The position numbers and the translations under genes were made by a program. Source: Neobacillus cucumis (GTDB lineage: Bacteria > Bacillota > Bacilli > Bacillales_B > DSM-18226). From it: a stretch of 64,000 nt of DNA. Positions 27,604-36,372 of the stretch are shown here, in pieces. The notes beneath the pieces were generated by a model. It did no database searches. It saw only the letters and a list, made by a program, of their open reading frames with translations, and was not told the origin of the DNA. Within the stretch, counting starts at the first letter, position 1. Each line of letters starts with the position of its first letter. Location of the stretch: NCBI RefSeq assembly GCF_023715505.1, contig NZ_JAMBOH010000003.1, positions 186,001 to 250,000 of the forward strand. Direction: 5' to 3'.

Positions 27604-28809
27604 TTAACTCATTTGATCATACATCGAGAACATTGGCATCATAATCGACATGACAATCACCCCAACAACACCTGCCAAAAAGACTATCATAAGCGGTTCG
27701 ATCAAGGACTTTAGTCGGTCTGTCCCAGCATCAACCTCTTTTTCATAGAACTCCGCAATTTTCGATAACATCGCATCTAAAGCCCCGGTTCCCTCCCCGA
27801 TCGTAATCATTTGCGTGACTAAGGGAGGAAACGCCCAATGGGCAATCATTGGCTCTGTCATCGATCTACCCTTCTCAAGCGAGTCACGGGAATCACGAAT
27901 AACTTTGGAGATCACCTCATTTTCAACAACCTTTTCAACAATCGACATTGCCTGCAAAATCGGCACAGAGCTGGAAAACAACGTGCTAAGCGTCCGCATC
28001 ATTCGTGCTAACTGGGCTTTTTGAATCATTCTTCCGAATATTGGTATCCTTAAGGATACTAAATCTAAATAGTATTTAGCCTGTTTATTTTTTTTGATGA
28101 ACATAAAGGATAGGTATACAGCAACAAAAAAAATGGCTAATGACCACCAAAACGATTGCATAAATTCACTAACGGATAAAACAAATTTTGTAATAGCAGG
28201 AAGTTTTAAATCCATATCAGAAAACATCGTTACAAACTTGGGAACAACTCCAATCAGCAAGAATATAACAGCCAAAATCGCAATGACCCCTATAACGGCC
28301 GGATACGTAAGCGCTGATTTGACCTTCTCCCTTGTATGATGCTGCTTTTCAAAATCCTCAGCAAGCCGTTCAAGAGTTCCATCCATATTACCGCTGACCT
28401 CTCCCGCCTTTACCATATTGACAAACATGGAATTAAATATTTTGGGATGTTTAGAAACCGCTTCAGAAAAAGGGTTCCCTTCCCTTAGTTCCTGCTCTAC
28501 ATCTAATAATGCGCGTTTTAGCCCTTTGCTCTCTGTTTGAGCAGCCAGAACCGCTGTCGCCTCTACAATGGTAACCCCGGCCTTCAACAATGTGGCAAAT
28601 TGCCGCAGATAAATAACAAAATCCTGCATCTTAATGGGATTTCCTATCGTTAGTTCCATTGTCATTAATGTCTCTGGAACTTCAGTCATTTCAATTACCC
28701 TAACACCATTATCTTTCAGCTTCACCATGGCCTCGCGGCGGGAGGCTGCAGTAATAACACCCTGCTTTTTCCCGCGCTTGTCTCGTCCGGAATATTTAAA
28801 TCTAGGCAT
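27604..28809 (-). CDS. pilC: Type IV pilus inner-membrane platform protein PilC
   Basis: The 401-residue GspF/PilC family protein has two duplicated cytoplasmic helical domains (about 65-190 and 270-390) and three membrane segments (about 168-190, 218-238, 373-395). It shows LRQFATLLKAGVTIVEA, LREGNPFSEA, FVNMVKAGEVSGNMD and MITIGEGTGALDAML. It is the platform on which the ATPases act. It follows pilT by 6 bases. Confidence 0.95.
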   Translation of the reverse strand: MPRFKYSGRDKRGKKQGVITAASRREAMVKLKDNGVRVIEMTEVPETLMTMELTIGNPIKMQDFVIYLRQFATLLKAGVTIVEATAVLAAQTESKGLKRALLDVEQELREGNPFSEAVSKHPKIFNSMFVNMVKAGEVSGNMDGTLERLAEDFEKQHHTREKVKSALTYPAVIGVIAILAVIFLLIGVVPKFVTMFSDMDLKLPAITKFVLSVSEFMQSFWWSLAIFFVAVYLSFMFIKKNKQAKYYLDLVSLRIPIFGRMIQKAQLARMMRTLSTLFSSSVPILQAMSIVEKVVENEVISKVIRDSRDSLEKGRSMTEPMIAHWAFPPLVTQMITIGEGTGALDAMLSKIAEFYEKEVDAGTDRLKSLIEPLMIVFLAGVVGVIVMSIMMPMFSMYDQMS

Positions 28810-28815
28810 CCATCA

Positions 28816-29850
28816 TCATCTTTTCTTGTAGATATTTGGTTGCAGCTCTTTCTGAATGATATTACGGTCAAGCAAATCTCTAATACTCATTTCTAAAGTG
28901 TGCATACCTTGTGCACGCGAAGTTTGCATTGTACTTTGAATTTGATGAATCTTTTCATTTCGAATTAAGTTTGCAATTGCGGGATTATTGACTAATATCT
29001 CTGTAGCAGCTCTACGGCCTTTGTTATCAACTGTAGGGAAAAGTCTTTGCGAGATTACCCCTACCAAGACAGATGCAAGCTGGACGCGAATTTGCGGCTG
29101 CTGTGCAGGCGGAAAAACGTCAATGATACGGTTGATCGTCGCTGGCGCACTAGAGGTATGGAGTGTACCAAAAACAAGGTGGCCTGTTTCCGCTGCTGTA
29201 ATAGCGATACCAATTGTTTCCAAGTCACGCATCTCCCCTACAAGGATAACGTCTGGATCCTGACGGAGAGCCGCTTTTAGACCACTTGCATAATTCTGAG
29301 TATCGAAGCCGACCTCACGCTGATCAATAATGGAATTCCCATGTTTATGAAGGTATTCTATCGGGTCTTCTAGGGTTATAATATGTTTCCTCATTGTCCG
29401 ATTCATATAATCAATCATGGATGCTAGTGTTGTCGACTTACCGCTTCCTGTAGGTCCAGTTACTAGAATAAGCCCTTGTGGCTTTTCAACAAGCTTAGGA
29501 ATGATTTCCGGCAGATCTAAATCTTCGAGGGTTGGCGTTTTGGATGCAACAACCCTTAATGCTAGTGAGACACTTTTGCGTTGATGATAGGCATTCACAC
29601 GGAAGCGAGACACTCCTGGAATCCCATATGAGAAATCAAGTTCCCCTTTATCTTTAAATTGACCCCAAAGGTTGTCAGGAATAATTTGTTTGGCTATTGC
29701 CTCGGTGTCTGCTGGCAGAAGCATCTCTTTTCCGTATCGTTTAATATCTCCATTAATCCGAAAAATAGGGGGAACCCCAACCGTTAAGTGGATATCAGAT
29801 GCTTTAAATTCCATTGCGGCCCGTAGAATATGATCAATTCTTTCATTCAT
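28816..29850 (-). CDS. pilT: Pilus retraction ATPase PilT
   Basis: The 344-residue secretion ATPase has the PilT N-terminus (EFKASDIHLTVGVPPIFRIN), Walker A VTGPTGSGKSTTLASM, Asp box ITLEDPIEYLH, Walker B DPDVILVGEMRDLETI and the His box GHLVFGTLHTSSA. C-terminal AIREGRN-like motifs are replaced by IRNEKIHQIQSTMQTSRAQG, normal for PilT. Its presence implies pilus retraction (twitching or DNA uptake). AGGGGG precedes the ATG. It follows pilB by 12 bases. Confidence 0.96.
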   Translation of the reverse strand: MNERIDHILRAAMEFKASDIHLTVGVPPIFRINGDIKRYGKEMLLPADTEAIAKQIIPDNLWGQFKDKGELDFSYGIPGVSRFRVNAYHQRKSVSLALRVVASKTPTLEDLDLPEIIPKLVEKPQGLILVTGPTGSGKSTTLASMIDYMNRTMRKHIITLEDPIEYLHKHGNSIIDQREVGFDTQNYASGLKAALRQDPDVILVGEMRDLETIGIAITAAETGHLVFGTLHTSSAPATINRIIDVFPPAQQPQIRVQLASVLVGVISQRLFPTVDNKGRRAATEILVNNPAIANLIRNEKIHQIQSTMQTSRAQGMHTLEMSIRDLLDRNIIQKELQPNIYKKR

Positions 29851-29862
29851 CGTCTCAACCCC

Positions 29863-31554
29863 CTACTCTAAAATGGCAACACGTAAGACTTCTTCCGTTG
29901 TTGTCAAACCTTGTTTCACTTTTAATAGACCATCATCAATTAGGAAGATAGTTTTATTTTTAATCGCATGTTCCTTTAACTTTTGAACTGAGTTATCATT
30001 CATAATGATTCTACGCATGTTATCATTTATGACCAGTACCTCATGAAGGGCAATCCTTCCTTTATAGCCTGTCATATTGCAGGAAGGACAGCCTTTCCCT
30101 CTTGTTATCTTGTCAATTTTCAAACCACGTCTAGCAAAAATCTCCTTTTCTCTTAATGAAGGTTCTTGAGACTCTCCACAATCACGGCACACTCTGCGGA
30201 CAAGACGCTGCGCGACAATGCCGGAAACGGATGATGCAATCATAAACGGTTCAACGCCCATATCATTTAGGCGTGTAATAGTTCCAAGTGAATCATTCGT
30301 ATGCAGTGTACTTAAAACTAAATGCCCCGTTAATGATGCACGTATGGCAATCTCTGCGGTTTCTTTATCACGAATCTCTCCGACCATGATAATATTTGGA
30401 TCCTGACGGAGGATGGAGCGCAAACCCGCAGCAAATGTCATCCCGACATTTGTATTTACTTGGATTTGATTAATTCCTTCTAGCTGATACTCGACCGGAT
30501 CCTCAATTGTGATGATATTGACCTCTTCGCTATTTAATTTATTGAGCGCCGCATAAAGTGTAGAAGACTTCCCTGACCCCGTTGGTCCGGTAATAATAAC
30601 AATTCCTGTCGGCTGCTCAATTAACTGGCTAAACCGTTTGAGATTGAGAGCATTAAAGCCAATTTTATTTAAATCATTTAAGGCTGCCCCCATGTCCAAC
30701 AGACGCATAACGATTTTTTCTCCGTAAACAGTTGGGAGGGTTGATACACGTAGATCAATTGGATAAAAATCTAAATGCAGTTTTATACGGCCGTCTTGTG
30801 GTATACGATGTTCCGTAATATCCAAGTTGGACATGATTTTAATTCTTGCTGTTAATACACTATGCATTTGACGCGGTAAAACACGTTCTACTCTTAGCAC
30901 TCCATCAACCCGATAGCGAATAACAATTTTTGTTTCCTGTGGGTCGATATGAATATCACTTGCTTTTTGGATAACGGCATTAGTCAGAAGCTGATTAACC
31001 AATCGAACGATTGGCGAATCCTGATTTGTGACATCTTCATCCCGACCTCGGTCATTTGGGGTCAGATCATCAAAAAGTTCTTGAAACCCATCATCATCTT
31101 CATAATACTTGTTTATTGTTCTGAGGATGTCCTCTTTTGTTGCTATCCCTGCTTCAATTTGAAATCCGGTTGATAAACGCAAATCATCCATAACAATAAA
31201 GTCCATTGGATTTACCATAGCAACAAACAGCTTATTCCCTTCCTTTTTTAGAGGAACAATCAGATTTCTTTTCGCCATATCCTTTGAAATCAAGGTAAAA
31301 AGACTTGTATCAAAAGGATATTGAACAAGATTTACATGTGGAATCCCTAGTTGATTTTCTAATACCTCTGCTAATTGATTGTCAGTTATATATCCTTTTT
31401 GCAGTAAGGCTTCTCCAAGCTTTTGACTGGACCCTTTTTCCCCTAAAGTAGCTGAAAGCTGCTCCCTTGTAATAAGCCCTTGTTCAATTAGCAATTCACC
31501 TAATGGTTTTCTTGTTTGTTTTCTATTGTAATCAGTCTTATTTTGGTTGTTCAT
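29863..31554 (-). CDS. pilB: Pilus extension ATPase PilB with MshEN-like N-terminal domain
   Basis: The 563-residue GspE/PilB ATPase powers pilin polymerisation. Residues about 15-150 form a T2SSE-N/MshEN-like domain with two tandem motifs, PLGELLIEQGLITREQLSATL and KLGEALLQKGYITDNQLAEV followed by LENQ. In other MshEN proteins such motifs bind c-di-GMP. The motor part has Walker A GPTGSGKSSTLYAAL, EDPVEYQLEGINQIQVN, Walker B DPNIIMVGEIRDKETAEIA, and a C-terminal zinc tetracysteine (CRDCG, CPSCN). The ATG at 31554 has GGGGGAAG upstream and overlaps the end of the preceding gene by 17 bases. Confidence 0.94.
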   Translation of the reverse strand: MNNQNKTDYNRKQTRKPLGELLIEQGLITREQLSATLGEKGSSQKLGEALLQKGYITDNQLAEVLENQLGIPHVNLVQYPFDTSLFTLISKDMAKRNLIVPLKKEGNKLFVAMVNPMDFIVMDDLRLSTGFQIEAGIATKEDILRTINKYYEDDDGFQELFDDLTPNDRGRDEDVTNQDSPIVRLVNQLLTNAVIQKASDIHIDPQETKIVIRYRVDGVLRVERVLPRQMHSVLTARIKIMSNLDITEHRIPQDGRIKLHLDFYPIDLRVSTLPTVYGEKIVMRLLDMGAALNDLNKIGFNALNLKRFSQLIEQPTGIVIITGPTGSGKSSTLYAALNKLNSEEVNIITIEDPVEYQLEGINQIQVNTNVGMTFAAGLRSILRQDPNIIMVGEIRDKETAEIAIRASLTGHLVLSTLHTNDSLGTITRLNDMGVEPFMIASSVSGIVAQRLVRRVCRDCGESQEPSLREKEIFARRGLKIDKITRGKGCPSCNMTGYKGRIALHEVLVINDNMRRIIMNDNSVQKLKEHAIKNKTIFLIDDGLLKVKQGLTTTEEVLRVAILE

Positions 31555-32854
31555 TCGGCTTCCCCCAAAGGTCATCAACATTTGAATCTTGAATTGTAGT
31601 ACCAGATGTTGAAGTAGTTTGACTTCCATCAGGACTAGTTTCAGTTGAAGGAGTTAATGTTGTTGTAGTTTGACTTCCAGTTGCTGTTGTTCCCTGCGTT
31701 GTACCAGTTAAGGAATGTATTTCAACTCGATATGCCGGAGAATAATAATCCTCTGAAATGAACTCAGTCTTTAGCAGTTGTTCTCCTTGGTACACTGCCC
31801 GGTAAACTTTTACGTATTTGCCATCGGCACCCGCAGCTTTAACCACTGTATTACCTGATTTTAAAAGTGGGCTATATTGAACAATCGTTTTTGGTTTTAA
31901 TGAATGTTCATCCTTTTTAGTGATTTTATAGTTGTAAAGTAATTTTTCACCTTTTAAGCTGACACTTAATTGATTGTCTTTTATTGTCATTACTAGTGTA
32001 TAGCTTGTTTTATTAGAATTAGCGAAGATTAAATCCATGTTTTTATCAGGACAGACGCGTGCTTCAAATCCCAAAACTGCATAATCAGGAAGTGTACTGC
32101 TTAAATTTCGGTCTACAATTGTAAAATTAGTTGGAAGTAGTGCTTGATAAATTCCCGTTCCAAGTATACTTAATAGAGAAGGATCATTTATCTTTTGATT
32201 CTTGGCAAAGTCTAGAACAGAAAACGTTGCTCCTTCAGCAATTTTAACCTCTGGATTTTGTTTAACTATAACTTGAAGTCCATCAGAGACCTCATTTAAG
32301 TTAAGAACAGCTTTACTTATAACAACATCCTTATCCACTGCGTTTGCCAGCATGTAGTCCTTGGACAGGTTGAAAGTTTGTTCACCATTCTGAAGAGCGG
32401 ATGCTGACGATTCTAAATTTGTTTTCAGTTTTGTAAAATCAACTTCGTTACTATTAAGCTCTGGGAAAAGAATACTTATTTGCTCCTCAAGCTGCATAAG
32501 ATCAATTGAAAGAAAGACAGGGTTGGACTGCCCATCTTTAATTGAATTGATGGTTTTTTCTTTATCTAAGTAAAAAAGGTTCAAATCCAACGGAACGGTC
32601 TTATCACTAAATTGAAAAGTAAATTTTGTATTTTTCATCCAATCCAGGTACTGTTTCTCTAATAAACTGGCTGCTTCTGCAGCGGCTTTCCCCGATACAT
32701 CTATGTTTCCAATCTTAGTTCCTTCTGAATATTTCCCATCAAGATTAGCCAATTGTTCATATGCCTTTGCTCCAAAGTGAGAGGTACTAAAGATAAAGGC
32801 AGTACTAAAAAAAAGTACGAACAATAATTTTATAAACTGAGTGTAACTTTTCAT
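31538..32854 (-). CDS. VanW-family secreted/anchored protein with G5-like region in the pilus operon
   Basis: The 438-residue protein has an N-terminal signal or anchor (about 8-28, FIKLLFVLFFSTAFIFS). It then shows a putative peptidoglycan-binding repeat (GTKIGNIDVSGKAAAEAASL) like those preceding VanW domains, and a VanW-like part (about 195-290; IAEGATFSVLDFA). A G5-like beta region follows (about 320-385; YSPLLKSGNTVVKAAGADGK, VYRAVYQGEQLLKTEFIS). The C-terminus is a Thr/Ser/Gly/Gln-rich tail. VanW proteins are of unknown biochemical function. The tight linkage to pilB (17-base overlap) suggests a role in passage or anchoring of the pilus in the Gram-positive wall. That role is inference. 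Confidence 0.7.
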   Translation of the reverse strand: MKSYTQFIKLLFVLFFSTAFIFSTSHFGAKAYEQLANLDGKYSEGTKIGNIDVSGKAAAEAASLLEKQYLDWMKNTKFTFQFSDKTVPLDLNLFYLDKEKTINSIKDGQSNPVFLSIDLMQLEEQISILFPELNSNEVDFTKLKTNLESSASALQNGEQTFNLSKDYMLANAVDKDVVISKAVLNLNEVSDGLQVIVKQNPEVKIAEGATFSVLDFAKNQKINDPSLLSILGTGIYQALLPTNFTIVDRNLSSTLPDYAVLGFEARVCPDKNMDLIFANSNKTSYTLVMTIKDNQLSVSLKGEKLLYNYKITKKDEHSLKPKTIVQYSPLLKSGNTVVKAAGADGKYVKVYRAVYQGEQLLKTEFISEDYYSPAYRVEIHSLTGTTQGTTATGSQTTTTLTPSTETSPDGSQTTSTSGTTIQDSNVDDLWGKPNEQPK

Positions 32855-32877
32855 ATCTTTGCCCCCAATCTATCAAA

Positions 32878-33666
32878 CTACTTTTGTAATTTGACTTCCC
32901 TCTCGATATCTTTGTCCTTTTTGGGTTCTTCACTCCCGGCCGCAGCTTCCTCAGCCGCAAGAAATAAATCTTCTAGGAAATATTCATCTTTTTCTTCTTC
33001 AACAATAATGTCTTTGTCTTCTCTTAAAACTTCTAAATCACTTATTTCCTCAAGCCTGCCTTCATCCTCAGTGTTGTTCATTTCAGCTGATTTATCTTGC
33101 AGTAAGTTTTCTATATCTGCTAAATAGCCTTCTTCAAGTAAATTATCTTCAGTGATTTCTGTTTTTTCAGTTTTTTCTAATTCATTAAGCACAAAGAGGT
33201 CATCTGCCTCTAATTCAAGGTTAATTTTTTCTAATTCTTGCTTTGCCTGTTCTTGTACTATATGCACCTGTTTTTCTTCAATATCCGTTAATGAAGGTAA
33301 TTCTTCTGTTTCAATATTTAAGTCTAATAACTCTAATTCAACTGTTTTTTCTACTACCATTGGGTTGGATTCAACATATTCGAATTGTTCATCATCTTCT
33401 AAATCAAACGCCTTTATTTCTTTACTATATATAAAAGTCCCAAATCGAGTATCCATTACATAAGCAGCAATTAAAGCCAATAAAATTATTATTAACCCTG
33501 TCTGCCATAATGGGAGAGAATTAACAGTTGTTAGTCCTCCAAGTGCCAGCACAAAACCAGTTAGAGTAACACTCAGCTTTCCTATAAAGGAGAAACCAAT
33601 CCGTAATACTGTAAGAATTAAAAGTAAAGTTAAAGTAGCACCAATGGCCCATAAAAATGGCAGCAT
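32878..33666 (-). CDS. Unknown acidic membrane protein of the pilus operon
   Basis: I do not recognise this 262-residue protein. Residues 1-72 contain about three hydrophobic segments (PFLWAIGATLTLLLILTVL, LSVTLTGFVLALGGLTT, QTGLIIILLALIAAYVMD). From about residue 85 the protein is extremely Glu/Asp/Leu-rich (EELPSLTDIEEKQVH, LEKINLELEADDLF) and probably coiled-coil and cytoplasmic, ending in a short basic tail (EREVKLQK). AAAGGAAT precedes the ATG. It lies 23 bases upstream of the VanW-like gene and, being the first gene after a terminator, probably begins the second transcription unit of the pilus locus. Confidence 0.75.
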   Translation of the reverse strand: MLPFLWAIGATLTLLLILTVLRIGFSFIGKLSVTLTGFVLALGGLTTVNSLPLWQTGLIIILLALIAAYVMDTRFGTFIYSKEIKAFDLEDDEQFEYVESNPMVVEKTVELELLDLNIETEELPSLTDIEEKQVHIVQEQAKQELEKINLELEADDLFVLNELEKTEKTEITEDNLLEEGYLADIENLLQDKSAEMNNTEDEGRLEEISDLEVLREDKDIIVEEEKDEYFLEDLFLAAEEAAAGSEEPKKDKDIEREVKLQK

Positions 33667-33922
33667 AAATGGAATTCCTTTCTTTATTAGACTATTTATC
33701 TATTAAAACAACCCATTAATTTCTATATTCCAAAGATTTTTCGACTATATATGCATGATTTTGACAAAAAAAACACCTTTTACATATTGTAGTATATTAT
33801 TTCATAGTAAGAAAGACGGTTGGTAATATTTTTTTACAAGAAAAAAACCCAATCATTGCTAAGGGAACTAATTCAAAATACCTATTAGCAATAATTGAGT
33901 ACTCAATTTACTATTTCAATTT
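33667..33922. other. AT-rich spacer splitting the pilus locus
   Basis: The 256-bp gap contains the terminator of the minor-pilin genes (33841-33897) and very AT-rich DNA in which a promoter for the downstream pil genes must lie. Several AT-rich hexamers are present but none has a convincing -35/-10 pair. Confidence 0.5.
33841..33897 (-). terminator. Terminator after the minor pilin genes
   Basis: On the minus strand CAATTATTGCTAATAGG pairs with CCCTTAGCAATGATTGG across a 15-base loop and is followed by GTTTTTTT, 26 bases after the PilX-like gene. Confidence 0.8.
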
Positions 33923-35287
33923 TTAATTACTTTCTCTGGTTGGTTCTGTTGTTATCATTTCCTTTACAGGTGAAAGTCCGGTACCATTATCAACAAAAAG
34001 GGGGGAATTATCATAATTAATTTGGACAAATTTAAATATAAAGTTGTCATCATTCCCACTAGAGGTCAATGTTCTAGCTATAATCGAACCTGAAAAGGAA
34101 GTATTTAAAGAAACACTTGCATTAGGTGCGAAGATCATTTTAGGAACAGTATTATCATTACTCAGATAACTTATATTAAATCCACCGGTAATAATATGCC
34201 CAAGCACGCCTTTCCCTTTTGCCGGATCAATCACGATATCCGAGTTTTTCGCGTACATGGATCCATAGATTTTTCCTCCAATATTTGCTGCCGTACCTTC
34301 TAAAAATACATATATTTTTTCGATATTTGTATCAGTACCCAAGATATTACCTTCTGTTCCGATAATACTACCTGGACCCATCGTGATGTTTTTTATATAA
34401 AATGAAAGTTTACCTGTACCAACAACTTTAATTTTCCCGTAAACATTTAAGTTGTTTAACACTAAATTTTTATTATAATTTCCAACATCAATCGTTAAAG
34501 TTTGATCACTGTTAACTGTTAAGGAATTAAATGCCATATCACTGTTAAGGGTTAATGTTTGGTTTGTTGTTGTCATTGAATAATTATTTGTATTTGTTAT
34601 CGTAAAGACCGGAAAATCAGGGATGTTTAATGGTGTACTTACATTTGTATAAATATTCCCCGAGACAATTGCTTTGCTACCATTTAGCGTTACCTCACTC
34701 ATTGTTCCAGATGTACCAATCGATCCGTCAACCGGAACGTTTTTTAAGATTAGACTATCTTTCACAAACAAAACAGTATCGGCCGGTATCGTTACGCTTG
34801 TCCGTGGTTTCCAGGACACGTGAAATACCTTAACCACTTTTCTTGTCCGATTGTTAATCTTACCTATAGAAGTTACCTTGTAGTCATAACTATATGAAAT
34901 TGGCGTACTGCTAGGGACTTGTTCAATCGTAGTTGTGGCAACAGGCTGTCCCCCTGAAGTTTGTTCAAAATCCTTATATTCTTTTACCGCTCCGACTTCC
35001 ATTGCACTATTTACCCTTGTAAAAAAATCAGACCCAGTCATTGCCTGGCCATAAGCTTCCTTAAGCTTTGGCTCAATCATATTCATTCGATAAGTAACAC
35101 CCGATTCAGCAATATAATAGGCAGATTGAGTATCTCGGTCACCGCTGCTCATTTTAAGGTTCGTTGAAGCAAGACCGATTAAGCTAATTCCCAAAATGGA
35201 AATGACAACTAGGACTAAAAGAACAACAATTAAGGCCACACCTTTTTCATTATTTAATGTTTTAATATGAAGAAAAAATCCTTTCAT
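33923..35287 (-). CDS. PilX-like minor pilin with large beta-rich C-terminal domain
   Basis: The 454-residue protein has a PilX-type N-terminus: NNEKGVALIVVLLVLVVISI, followed by SSGDRDTQSAYYIAESGVTY. It lacks Glu at +5, as PilX-like proteins do. Residues about 165-420 are a long series of short Asn/Thr/Ser/Gly-rich beta strands (LILKNVPVDG, LNLN-type turns, GKIYGSMYAKNSDIVIDP), suggesting a solenoid-like or bactofilin-like fold. It could sit at the pilus tip and act as an adhesin; this is inference. AGGTG precedes the ATG. Confidence 0.78.
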   Translation of the reverse strand: MKGFFLHIKTLNNEKGVALIVVLLVLVVISILGISLIGLASTNLKMSSGDRDTQSAYYIAESGVTYRMNMIEPKLKEAYGQAMTGSDFFTRVNSAMEVGAVKEYKDFEQTSGGQPVATTTIEQVPSSTPISYSYDYKVTSIGKINNRTRKVVKVFHVSWKPRTSVTIPADTVLFVKDSLILKNVPVDGSIGTSGTMSEVTLNGSKAIVSGNIYTNVSTPLNIPDFPVFTITNTNNYSMTTTNQTLTLNSDMAFNSLTVNSDQTLTIDVGNYNKNLVLNNLNVYGKIKVVGTGKLSFYIKNITMGPGSIIGTEGNILGTDTNIEKIYVFLEGTAANIGGKIYGSMYAKNSDIVIDPAKGKGVLGHIITGGFNISYLSNDNTVPKMIFAPNASVSLNTSFSGSIIARTLTSSGNDDNFIFKFVQINYDNSPLFVDNGTGLSPVKEMITTEPTRESN

Positions 35288-35295
35288 CTTTTCAC

Positions 35296-35763
35296 CTATT
35301 TTCTTAAATAGACCGTGCTCGAAAGTGTTATTTGTGGAAGATTATTTGAAGGTATATTAGCAATAGTAATGGAATACATGTCATCTTTAACCTTTTTAAG
35401 GGTAAACGTTTGAATATTTGCAATTAATGGATCAGCGTTTTTCGTAATGTTTTTATTCTCCAACTTATATATGTCGACTCCGTTGATCTTTAACTGATCA
35501 TTGGAACTATCCGTATCATCTATATTAATAAAACTTACAGTTGAAGCCTTGCGAATTTCTCTAGTGATACTATTCATTGCAAGCCGGACGTTTGATTGAT
35601 TTTGAATCTCTGAAGTTTGACTGCTTGACTGTTTTAGTCCAAGTAGATGAACAGAACTTGCTAAGAGCAAAATGATTGATAGAAGAGAAAGAGCAGCTAA
35701 AAGTTCAATTAACGTAACACCTTTTTCATTGTTTCGTTTTGGTAAATCTACAGTTTTTTCCAT
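35296..35763 (-). CDS. PilW-like minor prepilin
   Basis: The 155-residue prepilin has leader RNNEKG followed by VTLIELLAALSLLSIILLLA (Glu at +5). The globular part (RLAMNSITREIRKASTVSF) resembles PilW/ComGF-type minor pilins. It overlaps the preceding pilV-like gene by 16 bases, with GGAG about 11 bases before the ATG. Confidence 0.85.
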   Translation of the reverse strand: MEKTVDLPKRNNEKGVTLIELLAALSLLSIILLLASSVHLLGLKQSSSQTSEIQNQSNVRLAMNSITREIRKASTVSFINIDDTDSSNDQLKINGVDIYKLENKNITKNADPLIANIQTFTLKKVKDDMYSITIANIPSNNLPQITLSSTVYLRK

Positions 35764-36191
35764 GATTGCAGCATCTCCATTTGAGCTTCAATTTTAGCTT
35801 TGGTCTTATCCTTATAAACCTTTACTTTCACTTTTACTAACGTGCTCCCTGAAGAAGAATTTGCTTCAATATAAACATAATAACCCGGGACAGTTGTTTC
35901 AAAGAAAGCTTGGCCATTTATGTTACTTAACACCTTGTATTTTGGAGTTCCATCAGATTTGGTTAACTTATTTAATTCACTAGGAAAATTCACTAAGTCG
36001 GTGGATAGTGCAACAGTTCGGTTTAACTCTTCCATAGTAGATTCCGCCACATATGTTGCACTCATCATATTTTTTGAAATAGCATTAGAACGGGAGGATT
36101 GAACTATCATAGTTAACAATGACACAATAATAATAGAGAGGATAACAATTGAGGCGAGTATTTCTATTAAAGTCATTCCCTTTTCATTCAT
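35748..36191 (-). CDS. PilV-like minor prepilin
   Basis: The 147-residue prepilin has a very short leader (NEKG) and mature start MTLIEILASIVILSIIIVSL, with Met instead of Phe at +1 and Glu at +5. SATYVAESTMEELNR matches the PilV/GspI-type alpha-helix. AAAGGACG lies 6 bases before the ATG. It is the first gene of the minor-pilin unit, downstream of the folC terminator. Confidence 0.84.
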   Translation of the reverse strand: MNEKGMTLIEILASIVILSIIIVSLLTMIVQSSRSNAISKNMMSATYVAESTMEELNRTVALSTDLVNFPSELNKLTKSDGTPKYKVLSNINGQAFFETTVPGYYVYIEANSSSGSTLVKVKVKVYKDKTKAKIEAQMEMLQSWKKL

Positions 36192-36330
36192 ATACGTCGT
36201 CCTTTAATTTCTAGTATATTACAAGCTATCAAGTTTGAATTTTTTGTAGTTTTTTGTATGATTTTGATAGATAATTTCATTTTTAGTTTAACAGTATGAT
36301 ATATGCTTTTCAATAGATTGTATATTGTAT

Positions 36331-36359
36331 AAAAATAGGTGACCAAAAAATTGGTCACC
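36331..36359 (-). terminator. folC terminator
   Basis: GGTGACCAA and TTGGTCACC form a perfect 9-bp stem, followed on the minus strand by TATTTTTAT, 14 bases after the folC stop. Confidence 0.88.
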
Positions 36360-36372
36360 CTTTTGCTATTTT

